A stretch of 64,000 nucleotides of DNA, from NCBI GenBank assembly GCA_004802725.1, contig SGPM01000002.1:313873-377872 (forward strand), given 5' to 3'. The position numbers and the translations under genes are program-made. Shown here in pieces: positions 1 through 11,640 of the stretch. Origin of the DNA: Antrodiella citrinella (taxonomy: Eukaryota > Basidiomycota > Agaricomycetes > Polyporales > Steccherinaceae). Position 1 is the first letter of the stretch. Every line of letters begins with the position of its first letter. Under the pieces are notes generated by a model that saw nothing but the letters and a program-made list of their open reading frames with translations, did no database searches and was not told the DNA's origin.

Positions 1-2340
1 TGTGGTGCTAACAGACGCTTTGTTGTTGAAAGGTGTTTTTGGTCAGCTTACGAAAGACGCGAGTGAACTATGGGATGCCACCAGAGCCGTTACATTAGGG
101 CGCGAATGGACCGTCGGCCATGCCAGGATTTTTGTGTGTTGGATCGCTGGAGCAGAGAAAGATAAACTAAACACACACGGTAAGAGAATATCTAAATTGC
201 TTTGTCTTTGTCGCCTGACCTCGCATGTCTGCAGCTCTCGAAACCATGTTCAAACATATTGTTGCTCTATGGACCACACCAGATCACATCAAACATTCCC
301 TGCTGAAGCACCATCGATGTGTGTAGACACCTGACCTGTGTGAGGGATTGCATACTGATGCATCCGTTTCAGATTTGACCGCCTTTCTCCTTCTCACACT
401 TTCCTACTTGCCATCATCTCCAATGGTTCCAGGCGCCGTGAATGATCTCGTTCTTTCGCCGCCATTTGTGCAAGCAATTGGAACTTATATTAGCCACATG
501 GACCCCTCAGTACGCCGATGTGGCATGCTTGTTGCTGAGGAAGCGGCCCGAGGCGCAGGCAAAACCCTCAATTTCGATGACTGGGATGGGACTGAAGACG
601 GAAAGCGGTGGTGCCGAGATATGAGACAAGTGCTCAATGGCCTGGATAACGCGACAGACATCGAAGTCGACAGTGATGATGAAAACGAAGAAGAGGACAT
701 ACCACAACCCGCCGAACTCATTACAGATATGCTGCCCTCGCAACCAGCTCCTCCTCCTCGGAAGTCCAAGATCGAGAGGGAATACGACTCAGACGATTCC
801 CTTTCAGGCTACGCATCATCTCTCGCCTCATCACGTTCACTAAGCCCGACGCCGTCCGATCTAGAAGAGATAGAGAAAGACCCAACTCTACGCGTCGGGC
901 ACAAAAAGGTTGCGAGGCCCGTGTATCTAGCTCAGTTGGGTGAGATGATCCGACCGACGAGTGGTTCCAAGACAGATCAACAAGAGCAAGAAGTGACCAA
1001 AATCGAAGTCGCGTTGAATGCTGCTGATGAGCTGATTCGGAGAAAGATGAGCTATGGGACTGAACTAGGTGAGTCTCACTTAGATATGCGCCTGTCGTTT
1101 GCAGCTGATGCGTTTTACGTAGAGGAAAATGCCGTCAATCTTGTTTACGGATTTGTCGGGTTACAAGACAACTATGATCTGGAAGGCTTTGGGCAGAAGC
1201 GGCAAGGTGCTCTGAATGCTCTTGTGGCCTGCTGTCCGCGAAAATCCGCCCCGTAAGTCACACAATGTTATAAATATCATGTAAGCTGATTGAAAGTCTA
1301 GTGCTTTGGTCGAGGAATTCTTCAAGAGTCAGTACTCCGCAGAGCAGCGATTCACGGTCCTCAACGCTCTGGCACTGGGTGCCCGTGAGCTTGCATCTCT
1401 ACCGATCCCAGATTCGGCCGCCTTGAAAGCAGATGCACTGCAGCGCATTTCGTTTCCCAGCAAACGACTGCCTACTACTTTGCACCAGAAGTATATCACC
1501 GCTGAAGATGAATCTACCTCCCTTCAGCCGGTGAGACATCTGCTAGAAGGGATCAGCCGAAACGCCATCGACAGCACGAAAGACAAAGCTGCTGACAAGG
1601 TACCCGAACTTGTTCGAGAACGACGGTTGCGGATACGTCAACCGGCGAAGATATCGGAAGTTGGTTCTATCTCCGGTGGTGCGTTGGGCATACCACAGTC
1701 CTCGCAGATGAAGGCCAAGCCGGCGACAACCTTCACTGATGTCGCGGCAGAATTCTTCTTATACCCTCTCATTAATCGGTTCTGGATGTTTCTCCGTGAC
1801 GAGCAGACGCGAGAAATGCGGACGGCACAGCAAGCGAGCTCGCATCGGTACAAAAGCACTGGGACGGGTTTAATCTTGAACGCCTTGGTATTGTCCCACT
1901 TTCTTGCGACTCTTTCAATCCTGGTTCATGCTTCCAGGAATGCGAAGGAGTGGTTAGCGGTCCTTGCGCCGGATGCTCTGGAGCTTGCAGTTGCGTTAGG
2001 AACTAGGCCGCTCTCGCAGCATATGGACGACAAGGACGAAGACGACGGTGGAAAGAGCAAAGACGCTGTGGTCCTGACCTCGTCACTTGAGCTTGCGTTG
2101 GTTGTTTTGGACGGTTGTGTGGATAGCGATGGTGGACGTTCCATGTCGTTGGAACACACCGCAATGGTGTTGGGGGCGGGCGAGTGGGCGGGCGAAGTGC
2201 TCTCTCAGCTGGAAAAGGGTGCAAAGGTGCTGGGTGGTGGAGGGATGCAGGAAGTTAAACTCAGGAGAGCTGCTGCTGGTGTTGTGCTGAAAGTGGATGA
2301 AGTGACCTCTTGTTGGAAGCGGTCCATGGTGGATGTTTAA
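1..2340 (+). CDS. TEL2: Telomere length regulation protein TEL2/CLK2 (TTT complex), 5' partial
   Basis: Tel2 is the scaffold of the Tel2-Tti1-Tti2 cochaperone that matures PIKK kinases (ATM/Tel1, ATR/Mec1, TOR). The upstream part lies outside the window. Joining exons 1-179, 235-318, 373-1068, 1105-1252 and 1302-2340 gives an uninterrupted 714-residue C-terminal portion. Recognisable parts are the helical segment reading HRYLTAFLLLTLSYL across the second splice, an acidic linker (DSDDENEEEDI), and the conserved Tel2 C-terminal domain: KKVARPVYLAQLGEMI, LQDNYDLEGF, VEEFFKSQYSAEQRF, then FLYPLINRFW. The 1069-1104 intron is only 36 nt and in frame, so a retained form would add 12 residues. Removing it fits the family better. 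The order of the segments matches Tel2 closely; the exact junctions are inferred. Confidence 0.9.
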
Positions 2341-2655
2341 CTTGTGCGCAATAATCCGAGCCTCATGAACGAGACTTTGCACGATTGCCTTTTTGAGCGT
2401 TACACCACCAAAGAAGCGCCCATGGTTGACATTTCAGCCTGAGCCTGACGCCTGAGACGCGACTCGCTTCAACCGTGTTCGTTCGTATCCGACGACGACT
2501 AAGACAGTTGGTTTGTCTTTCTCACACTCACAGTCTTGTTGGCAGTATATCTCTGTCACTTTCTTGAAACCACCTCCTTGTTTGGGATTCATATCCTTCA
2601 CCACGCTCGTTTCTGCCACGTCCAGAAGTCTTTCACAACTATTACGACCGTGACC
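2341..2655. other. Intergenic spacer and 5' region of the serine-rich gene
   Basis: This holds the TEL2 3' flank and the leader of the next gene. The reading frame of the downstream protein is open back to 2536, but there is no better start than the ATG at 2656. I see no further gene or clear promoter element. Confidence 0.5.
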
Positions 2656-3954
2656 ATGACATCCAGCCTCACCATGGCCAACACACTCCCTGACTCATCT
2701 ATTCCTTCCTCGAGCTCGGGACTCAATTTACTTGTTCCCCCAAATTCCCATGATACCTCTCTTCATCATATGCCCAATGTTCTCATTGTTCCACCGGAAG
2801 AGGAGCATGACGACAACCCACCCTGGACCTTTTTCGACGCAAAGACCGACGCGAAGGGCGAACATTCCACCACTCCGGATATCGATACCTTAGATGTCGC
2901 GCTTGGTATATTTCAGCAGATCGACAACCGTTCTCCAGCGTTTCACCGCGCGTTATCCAACGAGTCCTCGGACACCGTGATCCTGCCCAAGAAGAACTCC
3001 CGAGGGGAGGATGTCGCGTCTGATGACGCGAGGAATGGAGATGACATTATAGAGGTCGTGAAGGTGCGACGTAACGAGGGGATGTCGGATGTGACAGAGG
3101 GCAAAGGTGCGGGGTTGAAGAAATCGAAGACGTTCCGGGCGCGCGCATCCCAAGCTCTCAAAACAATCAAGGGAGTGGCAAGCCGGAAAAGCTCGGTCTC
3201 GAGCTCGAACTCTGCAGAGGTTTGGCCAGTGCAGGACGTGACGGTTACCGACGAGGATATGGAGGCCGGTGTACTCCCCCGCCCGGCGACACCCAGCGTG
3301 TCGCGGCGGAGATCAATGCCACTATCTCAGCTGTTCTCTTCCACGCGCAAGAGAACATCTTCGAACGTAACCATGGCCACTTTTACCAGTGCGAACACTT
3401 CGGACGTACCAGAATCACCTGCTTCCTCCGATTTCTCCATCATATCTACTCCCTCAGAGGAGTCCTTCCCCACACCCGCGTCTTCGTTAAGTGACCGTAC
3501 AAACCAGGACAATTCACAACCGAGTCTCAGCAAGAGGCGGTCTTTCGTTAGCAAGATATCTATGGTTGATCTGCAACGTCTCTTCACACCTTCTTCCCCG
3601 TCACATCCCCCAATAACATCACCGGAAAGCGCCCCGACACTCGCTCGCGGTCCCCGTCGTGATTCGCTCCCTGTGCCTCCGAGTCTTCCCCAACTCTCTA
3701 CTATGCGTCCAAGCCAAGACGTATTCGCCGCTGACTCCCCGTTGCAATCGCAGCGACCTCATTCGTTCCACGCTTCTTCCACCCGTTATTCTCTTTCGCT
3801 ACCGCAGCCCGCGAGCTCATCCTCCGACATGGTTTCTCGCTCTTCTCCAGCTCAGGAGAATATCCCGGAGGAGACATCCTTCGAGGCAGAGCTGAGGCTT
3901 GATTCTCTTCACTTTGATTCGCTACGTTTCGATCCCGACGAATTCTCATTTTGA
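2656..3954 (+). CDS. Serine/proline-rich protein of unknown function, 432 aa
   Basis: A single uninterrupted frame with low-complexity, Ser/Thr/Pro-rich composition typical of intrinsically disordered fungal regulatory proteins. It has no signal peptide or membrane segment. A basic stretch near residues 150-180 (KKSKTFRARASQALKTIKG) and repeated RRxS/RKRxS sites (RRRSMPLSQL, KRRSFVSK, RRDSLPVP) look like basophilic kinase sites. The C-terminus carries a short internal repeat (LRLDSLHFDSLRFDPDEF). The start is the first of two nearby Met codons (2656 and 2674). I recognise no domain. Codon usage and the sustained frame support a real gene, but its role is unknown. Confidence 0.65.
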   Translation: MTSSLTMANTLPDSSIPSSSSGLNLLVPPNSHDTSLHHMPNVLIVPPEEEHDDNPPWTFFDAKTDAKGEHSTTPDIDTLDVALGIFQQIDNRSPAFHRALSNESSDTVILPKKNSRGEDVASDDARNGDDIIEVVKVRRNEGMSDVTEGKGAGLKKSKTFRARASQALKTIKGVASRKSSVSSSNSAEVWPVQDVTVTDEDMEAGVLPRPATPSVSRRRSMPLSQLFSSTRKRTSSNVTMATFTSANTSDVPESPASSDFSIISTPSEESFPTPASSLSDRTNQDNSQPSLSKRRSFVSKISMVDLQRLFTPSSPSHPPITSPESAPTLARGPRRDSLPVPPSLPQLSTMRPSQDVFAADSPLQSQRPHSFHASSTRYSLSLPQPASSSSDMVSRSSPAQENIPEETSFEAELRLDSLHFDSLRFDPDEFSF

Positions 3955-4309
3955 CAGCCCGCTTTTCCTCTTCTTTTCCGTTCGAAACTTGCTTTACTCC
4001 TCACGATATTAAATGAATAGTATACACCATTCCATTTGCGATACCCTAAACACGCATCCTTCGTTCACTACCATTCGTCTCGGTTTGCGTCACGACATTT
4101 TAGTTTTTCGTTCATGCTGTTGTGTTATTTGCTTTCGCTTCATGTCACGTACCCTTCCTCATCGTCACAAGTACATGTTGTGCTTCGGCAGAGCCGAAGG
4201 ACAGGTTTCATTTCCTGCACGTCGTCGTCATGGCCGGGTCCCGCCAAGGCCGATGCAAAATGAAGGTATAATATTATGGTAGAAAAGAACCGCTCGTCTA
4301 ATGCACATC
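3955..4309. other. Convergent intergenic region
   Basis: 3' flanks of the serine-rich gene (plus) and the GH63 gene (minus). T-rich sequence with no supported coding frame. Confidence 0.5.
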
Positions 4310-7300
4310 TCAATATTTCTCAGAGAGAACTGCACAAATAAATGGGTGAGTATTTTCATCCGGTGGCGAAGAAGAGTAAAACTCACTCAGTGTGACTAAT
4401 GACGTCCAGCCAGTGAAGGGATGACTCCTCCGGCCTTCACCTGTAAGGGCGTCATACTGTTCCCAAACGTATCCTGTCCGGTTGTATTCCTTGTAGACGT
4501 TGTCAATAACATTCGTCCTCAGCTCGGCATAGATCTCCTTGGCACGTTGTTGATACGGTCCTTCCTGAGCAGCATATGTCTACACGATACGTTAGCAACC
4601 AGCCGCCTCAGGTAAACAGATCGTGCATACCGTGTGCAAGGCCTTCAAAGCAAGGTAGTTCATCTGAATCCAAATGGGTCCCTTCCAGTAGTTTTCGCCC
4701 TGACCAAAGAGGGGATGCGATGCTGACAAGCTTCTCAGTCCGTACGGCGACCATAGATGTTCAGGGTCGCGGAGCATGTCTAGGATGGGACCTAAGTGTG
4801 GCGAGTCCGGGGGAAGAAGAGCAAGCAAAAAGGGAAACAGCGATAGGTAGCCTTTGTCGCAGACATGGTAGGATTCATCTGCGCCGGGTTTGAGATTAGA
4901 TGAACAAACAAACGTATGTAGGAAAGACTGACCGTCGTCATTGATGTTTGCGTCACAATACATCTGATGCTCTTCGTTCCAGTGCAGATCTATCAGGATA
5001 AAGTGGTAAGAACTGGAAGACAAAATCCAACGCAAGTTCACTCACCTTCAATGTTGTCCAGCGTGGCCTTCTCAATTTCAACGAATGCCACTGCATCATC
5101 TGTCTCACCGACAAACTCAGCAATTTCCTTCATCGTCCTCGTAAAGAAACCCATCCACGAGATCAAATCTAAGTGCAACTCTCCGGCGTGAGGTGGGCCG
5201 CGGGGATAATCATCCATACCGCTCGTAAGGACATGATCCTTCGATCGTCCTCTCCAACGGTAAGCCTCAGTACGAGAGCGCGCCTTCCTCCCATATTGCT
5301 TGATATGTCCACGCTGTGTTTTGCGGAACCAATCGTAATGGCGTTTCAGAGGCTGGTATATTGACTTGAGGTATTCGAGTGCCATCTCAGGATCCTCAAG
5401 GTAGCGGCTATGAGCAGTGGTAAGGACCTGACCCAAAGGCACTTGTGCATATCCCATGCCGAAGTCCAAACCGAGGTCTTGAGCGGAAGGTTCACGCTGG
5501 CGATCCTTGAGTCGACCAATGAATGCAGTCACCGCCATGGCAAGCGTTGGAGGGTTGGCAAATGTGGGGACCTGAGTTTGGAACTCTTGAGGAACTTTAC
5601 TGCGAGCTTCCTCGCCTAAGATCTGTTCCCTCGCGACCCAACCATCCTCGTCGATGAGACCAACCCAATCCTTCAAAATTTCGAGACTACGGAGTAATCT
5701 GAGTATGTATACAGCGATATCACAAACTCCGTTGCTCACCTGAGATCGTTGTCCCATTCCCCTATGTGGAGCAAGTGAAATCCCTCGTCCCTGATCAAGG
5801 TTCAACATCCGAGTATGAGAGTATAACAGAATGAGATACTCACCAGTAGAATCCTCTGGGGAAGAAACTGCGGCTAGGCGTCGCGGTCAAAAGCGCTCTA
5901 GGCTCCGTGAGTCGGGCACCCTTTTCTTCTGAATCGTCGTCGTCATCGTCTCCTTGATCCCATTCATACGCGAAGCCCTTGTCAACAATAGAGGGCCCAT
6001 AGAAGTAGCCTATACCACCGACGAGATTGGAGGTGATAGACTTTGAGAATGCCCTCATGGCATCAATGTCAGATGTTGGGTAAGATGCAGGAACGGGGAA
6101 CACATCGTCAAAACGCTTGTTGTATGACTCCGACAGTGTTTTGATACCTTGGTCCAGTGTTTCGGCTGTGGGAAAAACCCGTTAGATCTCTATGAGCCCA
6201 GACTATTCAGAAAGTAAACTCACAACTTAGTTTCTGCTTGGCACTTGCGCTTTCGAAGAAAAAAACGTCGAACTGGAAAGGACCATCGAACAGCTTTTGA
6301 ACAGCGTATAACGTGCTACCAGTCAGAACCTCGTCTGAGAGTTGATAAACAAATGAGGGATCCGGAGGTCCCGAAGGATGATCTTTCCAAGGACCAATTG
6401 CTTCAGAACCATGCTTGACGATGTTCTGCAGAATATGCTCTTAGGATTGTGTCAGGATTTGAGGAAAACTGAGAAATGGACTCTGGCGTACCTCGTGCTT
6501 GCCAAATTGACCCTGGGGGTACACGGAAACCGGCTACATGTGTTTTACCAATTCTCTCTGAGAAGTCGTCTGCATGGGCACCCGTCGCAATAAATTCACT
6601 GTCCGGACCTGTGTAGAACGCTCAGTCGTTTGTCTTATGCAATGATAGGCTTTATGGTCTCACCATCCACGATACGGAGAGTAAACTCTTCAAGACCTGG
6701 AGCAGATCCTGCGAAAGCAACAGGACCATTGATGCCCTATGACGCACATAAGTTCAGTCTTACTCGCGCAGACAAATGGGAACGCTCGTACGTTATCGTT
6801 TTCTTCGGTCTCCATGTCAAGTCCACCAAGTCCATCCACGCCAGCATAGAAGACAACGGAAACTCGCGAGGGCTTCTCTGTAGTATCCACATTAAAAGAG
6901 ACGAACTCGACGAGTATGGAGACAAGACGAACCTGATGAAAGTGGTTCACCCTTGATACGAGCAGCCCAGCTACCTCCGTGGTCTCCACCAGGTACTTTC
7001 AAGAACTCCGTGGACAGTCTCACATTGTTCCTGCCGTCTTCAATTACTTGTACACCGCCCTCCCTGGCATCATAGGTCGTCCATGTATAGCTGTCCAAGC
7101 CGTCCGCTTGGTCACAGGCATGTCGGGTTTCTATGACGAGGTATGAGTACAAGCGGTTACACGGACAGCATAGCTAGGACTTGCTTCCAATGGACTGATA
7201 GTCCTGAACACCGAACCACATTAGACCCGTCATCAAGGATTGCTTAACCCTCGGTCGAAGGCCGAAATATAGGTTCGGACGGTACATCCCCCATACCAAC

Positions 7301-7488
7301 GTATCCGAGCCATTGTTAGATTGGCCAAGAATTGGTGTTGCGAAGACCAACACTAGCCATATCCACCACATGGTTAGAAGCACCCGGAGGCTACCGTAGA
7401 GCTTTGGACGTGGCGTGGCGAGGGGAATGAGGTGGTAGAATGAGCGCAAGCGACGTGTATGTCCACTAAGCGCCCATATCATCTCCAC
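4310..7488 (-). CDS. Mannosyl-oligosaccharide glucosidase, processing alpha-glucosidase I (GH63)
   Basis: This enzyme removes the terminal alpha-1,2-glucose from Glc3Man9GlcNAc2 on new glycoproteins in the ER. The N-terminus has a basic cytosolic stretch followed by a hydrophobic anchor ([16 protein letters not shown]; an inner Met at 7371 could also start there). Then come the GH63 N-domain signature ([27 protein letters not shown]) and the DGLDSYTW region. The (alpha/alpha)6 catalytic part has [11 protein letters not shown], containing the acid residue region, [20 protein letters not shown], and the terminal [10 protein letters not shown]. The last exon is tiny: after an intron at 4330-4386 it adds LSEKY and a stop. 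At least a dozen short exons are needed, roughly 800 aa as usual for the family. Family assignment is secure; internal splice sites were only partly traced. Confidence 0.92.
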
Positions 7489-8562
7489 GTACTCTTTCCC
7501 GACTCTCTCTCAGTCTGTACCACCATGACTTGACGTCGACCACGACTACCACTTCGCTACCAATGATCCCTTCGGGTCCTCCGTCAAACTTTTATAGCTC
7601 ACAAATGTTACGTATGCTGATCCATCCATCTATCTGTCTCTTTGCTGTCATTGAAACGACGGCGAACTCTGATGATAAACAACTTGAACTTGAGCTGTAC
7701 AATTCGGCGAACTCCTCAAATCCTATTATCAGACAGACCAAAACCTTACGCTACTTTCTGAACTTCGTTGTCGACGTCGATGCTGTCCTTCCCTTTACAC
7801 GCATCTTGTCCTGAAACGTCCTTCCTTCGTCACCGCAAATTGTACTGTGAAGCTATCGCCGTACAACAACTGATCCCCCACGGTTCTGTTGATATTTCTG
7901 ATGTCCTGACCATCATACTCGTGCTTCCGGTGCAGTTGACTTTCCATCTTTGACCATTGAGTGTCATATAGGACATTGCATGGTCTCACGAACTGGCCCT
8001 TGAATGTCTCTTGTTTCTGCATTGAGCTTCAGGCAGCAGGGACAGCCATCCGCTCTTGTCGACGATGGCAGATTCTAGCAGGGTCGGGGTCCCTGTGGCG
8101 TTCCACTTATGCTCACAAAGGCTGGATGTGCATGGGCTTTGACGAGCGGAAGGGAGATGCACTTCATTATCCTAAATGCCGGCATACTTGGCCTGACATT
8201 TCGTGGCAGCGAGTCTTGTATTCATTGCATTCGCGGTCCGTGTCTCGTTGATGTGCTGATCGTTGGCACTGTTCCAGTTCTGTCAAGTAGATCTCGGTCG
8301 TGGGTCGGACGGTACATCCGTCGCGTTGCATAGCAGAACTGTCGGAGGTGCGTACTAATGCATATCAGGTTCTCTCCAGGTCGTCAAGTGACATGTCGGT
8401 GCTCAGCCTCTCCGGCATCGCATTTGTACAGCAGCCGATAGCATCCCACAAACCAGGCGAAGAACGCCCATTCGAACAAACAGCCACTGCCGCCCACAGC
8501 TAGTTGAAAAACCCTTCCGTCCGCTTCGTCTCTCTTCCCCCTCCTCGCTCTTCCTTCTTACA
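7489..8562. other. Intergenic region between divergent GH63 and NYN1 genes
   Basis: A 1.07-kb divergent promoter region. Several short frames exist but none continues through plausible introns or resembles a known protein. A 15-base string (TCGGACGGTACATCC, near 8304) also occurs in the GH63 coding region near 7275, possibly by chance. The CT-rich stretch just before 8563 is typical of fungal core promoters. Confidence 0.5.
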
Positions 8563-10302
8563 ATGCCTCCTCACGACCCAGTTGGCGTGTTCTGGGACTA
8601 CGGTGAGTTCACTGACAATGTTGCCTGATTCGTTTTCATTCTGATCATCATGCAGAGCACTGTGCACCTCCGTCTAATACCTTGTGCTACGACACTGTCC
8701 ACAGGATCCGCGATGTTGCCCTTAAATACGGGACTGTGAAGACCTTCAAAACGTATCTGCGCCTGTCCGACGTCACATCGACCACGGGCCACGATCTTCT
8801 GTCCTGCAGTGTCAATACGACGAATTGCGAGACGAAGGATGCTGTTGACAAGATGATGCTTGGTACGTTATTTGATCACTTGTGACTGCGTCCCTGCTGA
8901 GAAAAAAAAACAGTGGACATGATGCAGTTCGGATGGGAGAATCCTGCTCCTGCGACCGTCGTCGTCGTTTTCTCTGGTGGCAGAGATTTTGCATATGCAG
9001 TCTCTGTCCTGAGGTTGCATCATTGCCATGTCGTTGTCGTGGCTCCTTCCTCCTCGGTCTCTGACAGTCTGAAATGCCAAGCATCGGTGTTTCACGATTG
9101 GGCCGTTGTTATGGGCAAACACGCTTCATCCGTACGACCCGGGCCGGGGGCGGTAAGCTTTCGGCCGCCTCATCCACCTCAGCTTCTGTCTACACATCAC
9201 CTACCTTCCCGTCCATCTCCTTCGACAGGCACATCCTTCACTTCTGGTCAGCTACCGACGCCGAGCTCAATAATGGGCTCTAGCAGCATTCGGCATGCAT
9301 CCACCAGTGCGGGAGGGTTCTCACGAGAGTTGTCTGCCAACACGTCCATCTGGTCTCCTTTGGGTGCAGAAGACTCCCCAACCCGACGGCTTCACCGACC
9401 TCACGAGTTAAATGGGTCTGCGCATTATATGGATCGACATCAACACTTGAACGACCCTTGGGGATCCGCTAAGTCACCCATCTCCCCTTCTGCATACGTA
9501 TGTGATGCTCTAGCTTTTGAAGTGTCCTGTCATTGATTCCTGTTCACTAGGGTTGTGCCATGACATCAAGTGGTGATATGACTCCTGTGCGAGGTAAGCC
9601 ACAAGTAGAGGTTGTACCGGAGGAGGAGGTTACACTCACAGAGGAGCCCTGCGAGGTATGCAGTATCATTCCCCCGGCTTAGAATCAGTGTTGTGACCAT
9701 TCCTCCAGGAACCAGCGGATCTGGCGGAATCGATTCGACACCGTATGGAAGATGTAAAGTCCTGTGGACAGCGTCCTGGTCGTGCGATGCCGCAACGAGC
9801 GCCATCAAGCCTTCCCACTCCCAAGAGTCCACGTCCTACAGACTCACCGGTCATGAGGCCGGCCACTGCGGGTCCGATCATGGAGGGCACAGGGAGTATG
9901 ACCCCAAGCAAGGAGGAGGACGAGGACGAAGACGAAGACGATACAGGATTCATGCATATGTCTGTCCAGACCATGCCCGCTGGTCCATCGCATTCCCGTG
10001 AGGGGTCGGACGAAACTGTCATGTCAAACAGACGTCCCCTCGAACGACACTTCCTTCCCCTCGTGCATGTGTTGGAAGAACTGCGCGGACAAGGTATATA
10101 CCAGCCGCTCCGCTCTACCGTGGCACTCAGCATTGTCAAGCTTGACTCTCGGGTGTACCAGAACGCCAAGGTAGCCAAGTGGAAGCCTTATGCCGACTTG
10201 GCCTACAAAGCGGGTGTGGTGGAACTCGGAGGGGCAGAAGGGACAGCTTGGATTTCGTTGCTGCCGGAATGGCGGGGCCTTAATATGGATGATGTGCAGT
10301 AG
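8563..10302 (+). CDS. NYN-domain protein, MARF1/limkain-b1-like (NYN1)
   Basis: NYN domains are PIN-fold nucleases of RNA metabolism; MARF1-type members also carry LOTUS/OST-HTH-like winged helices. Exons 8563-8602, 8656-8862, 8914-9497, 9551-9655 and 9709-10302 give 509 aa. The NYN domain occupies about residues 6-160: VGVFWDYEHCAPPSN, KDAVDKMMLVDMMQF, APATVVVVFSGGRDFAYAVS and HCHVVVVAP. A disordered S/P-rich linker and an acidic run (EEDEDEDEDD) follow. A C-terminal winged-helix-like module (FLPLVHVLEEL ... AYKAGVVELGG) ends the protein. The expected SGD of the active site reads SGG, while the aspartates in WDYE, DAVDKMMLVD and RDF are kept. It is a divergent paralogue of the gene at 20620-22402. 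The RNA target is unknown. Confidence 0.85.
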
Positions 10303-10572
10303 TATGGATTGACAATTATGGACCTTAGGTCTCGTATGTATATAGCTGGGGATTTACTGTACGGTATCTATGTATGGGGGTTGTCTGGAGCAAGCCTGGA
10401 GGATCGAGGAATTGGCAATATGCATATGTCTGTGAGCGCTTGGAAGCTTAGCTTGAGTGAGTGATCCGGACTTGGAACGTCATTATGGGCGCCTTTGATC
10501 ATGTTTCTGTCTTCAAGAATACCAAACCCTCTCTTGTACCAAATACCATCTGATTATCAGTCAACGACTAGC

Positions 10573-11369
10573 ATGTATGTGACGAAGGACGATGATGTCT
10601 GGCACATGAAGTGGATGAAGCGGGCTCTTGCCATGGTACGTCCACTCCGTTCGATAACTCTGACACCGCGTTCAATTCCTTACAGGCTGAAGAAGCACTC
10701 GAAACCGGGGAAGTCCCAGTTGGCTGCGTCTTTGTACGAGAAAACGTTATCATCGCCCAGGCGCGCAATAGAACCAATGAGTTGGGCAACGTATGTTGGC
10801 TCTTCGGCCCCAAGCTCTACGATTGAAGGATTTTGCCTAGGCCACTCGACATGCCGAACTCGAAGCTATCGATAGCATACTTGCAGATAAATCACTCACG
10901 CCCCAGGTCGTGGAATACCCGCTCTCGGAAACGACTCTCTACGTGACCGTAGAGCCGTGCATAATGTGTGCGTCGGCGCTTCGACAGTTAGGTATCAAGG
11001 AAGTGTACTTCGGGTGTAATAATGATCGATTTGGTGGCTGCGGGGGTGTCATCGGTGTCAACAGCGAGTGAGTCTAGCATATCATTATCCTCATCATGCC
11101 TAGGCTGAAAATCACTTCAGTCTCAAGCATCCAAAGCATCCCGATTATCGAGCTATAGGCGATTACTGCAGGGAAGATGCTATAATGATGCTTCGACGTT
11201 TTTACATTACGGAAAATAGTAATGGTGTGTCTTCATACTCAGCTTCAAAGTTGACAGTTGATGTATACGATTTGCAGCACCGGTACCGCGGTCTAAAGCC
11301 AACAGAGTGCTGAAGACCGAGATAACTCCTGTAATGGCTGAGACCATCGCGATTCCTTCAAATTCATGA
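10573..11369 (+). CDS. TAD2: tRNA-specific adenosine deaminase subunit TAD2 (ADAT2)
   Basis: Catalytic subunit of the Tad2-Tad3 heterodimer that deaminates A34 to inosine in tRNA anticodons. Exons 10573-10635, 10686-10790, 10841-11067, 11121-11224 and 11278-11369 give 196 aa, a normal Tad2 length. The cytidine/deoxycytidylate deaminase zinc motif is complete: HAELEAID supplies the zinc-ligand His and proton-shuttle Glu, and PCIMCASAL supplies the two zinc-binding Cys. [23 protein letters not shown] and [12 protein letters not shown] are also typical of Tad2. The start is the Met in [19 protein letters not shown]; the downstream in-frame Met at the HMKWM position is an alternative. It lies downstream of NYN1 on the same strand with a 270-bp gap. 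Confidence 0.95.
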
Positions 11370-11640
11370 TATACACCATCTGATACTGGCTCTCTCGAGA
11401 CATCGTCGAGCGACCCTAACGAAATACAAATACTGTAGCATAAGACGACATGCAAGCCCTTTCTGGCGGCTGCTACATGGACGCACGGTTCCGATTTCCT
11501 TACCTGGGAGATCTTCCGTTGCATACACGCAGGTCGACCCGGAGGGCCCTCTTCTTACCGGATTACAATAACATAGCTCGCCGTTGGGATCATCCGCACA
11601 AGTTGTCTATGTCGTCCATTCGTATTCCAGTGCCTTTCCT
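11370..11640. other. TAD2 3' flank
   Basis: No supported gene. It may include upstream parts of the decayed gene that begins about 11640, but no frame could be followed. Confidence 0.4.

Noticed and set aside
9666..10178. 170-codon frame antisense to NYN1
   Set aside because: Mirror of the acidic and Ser-rich linker of NYN1; no independent evidence.
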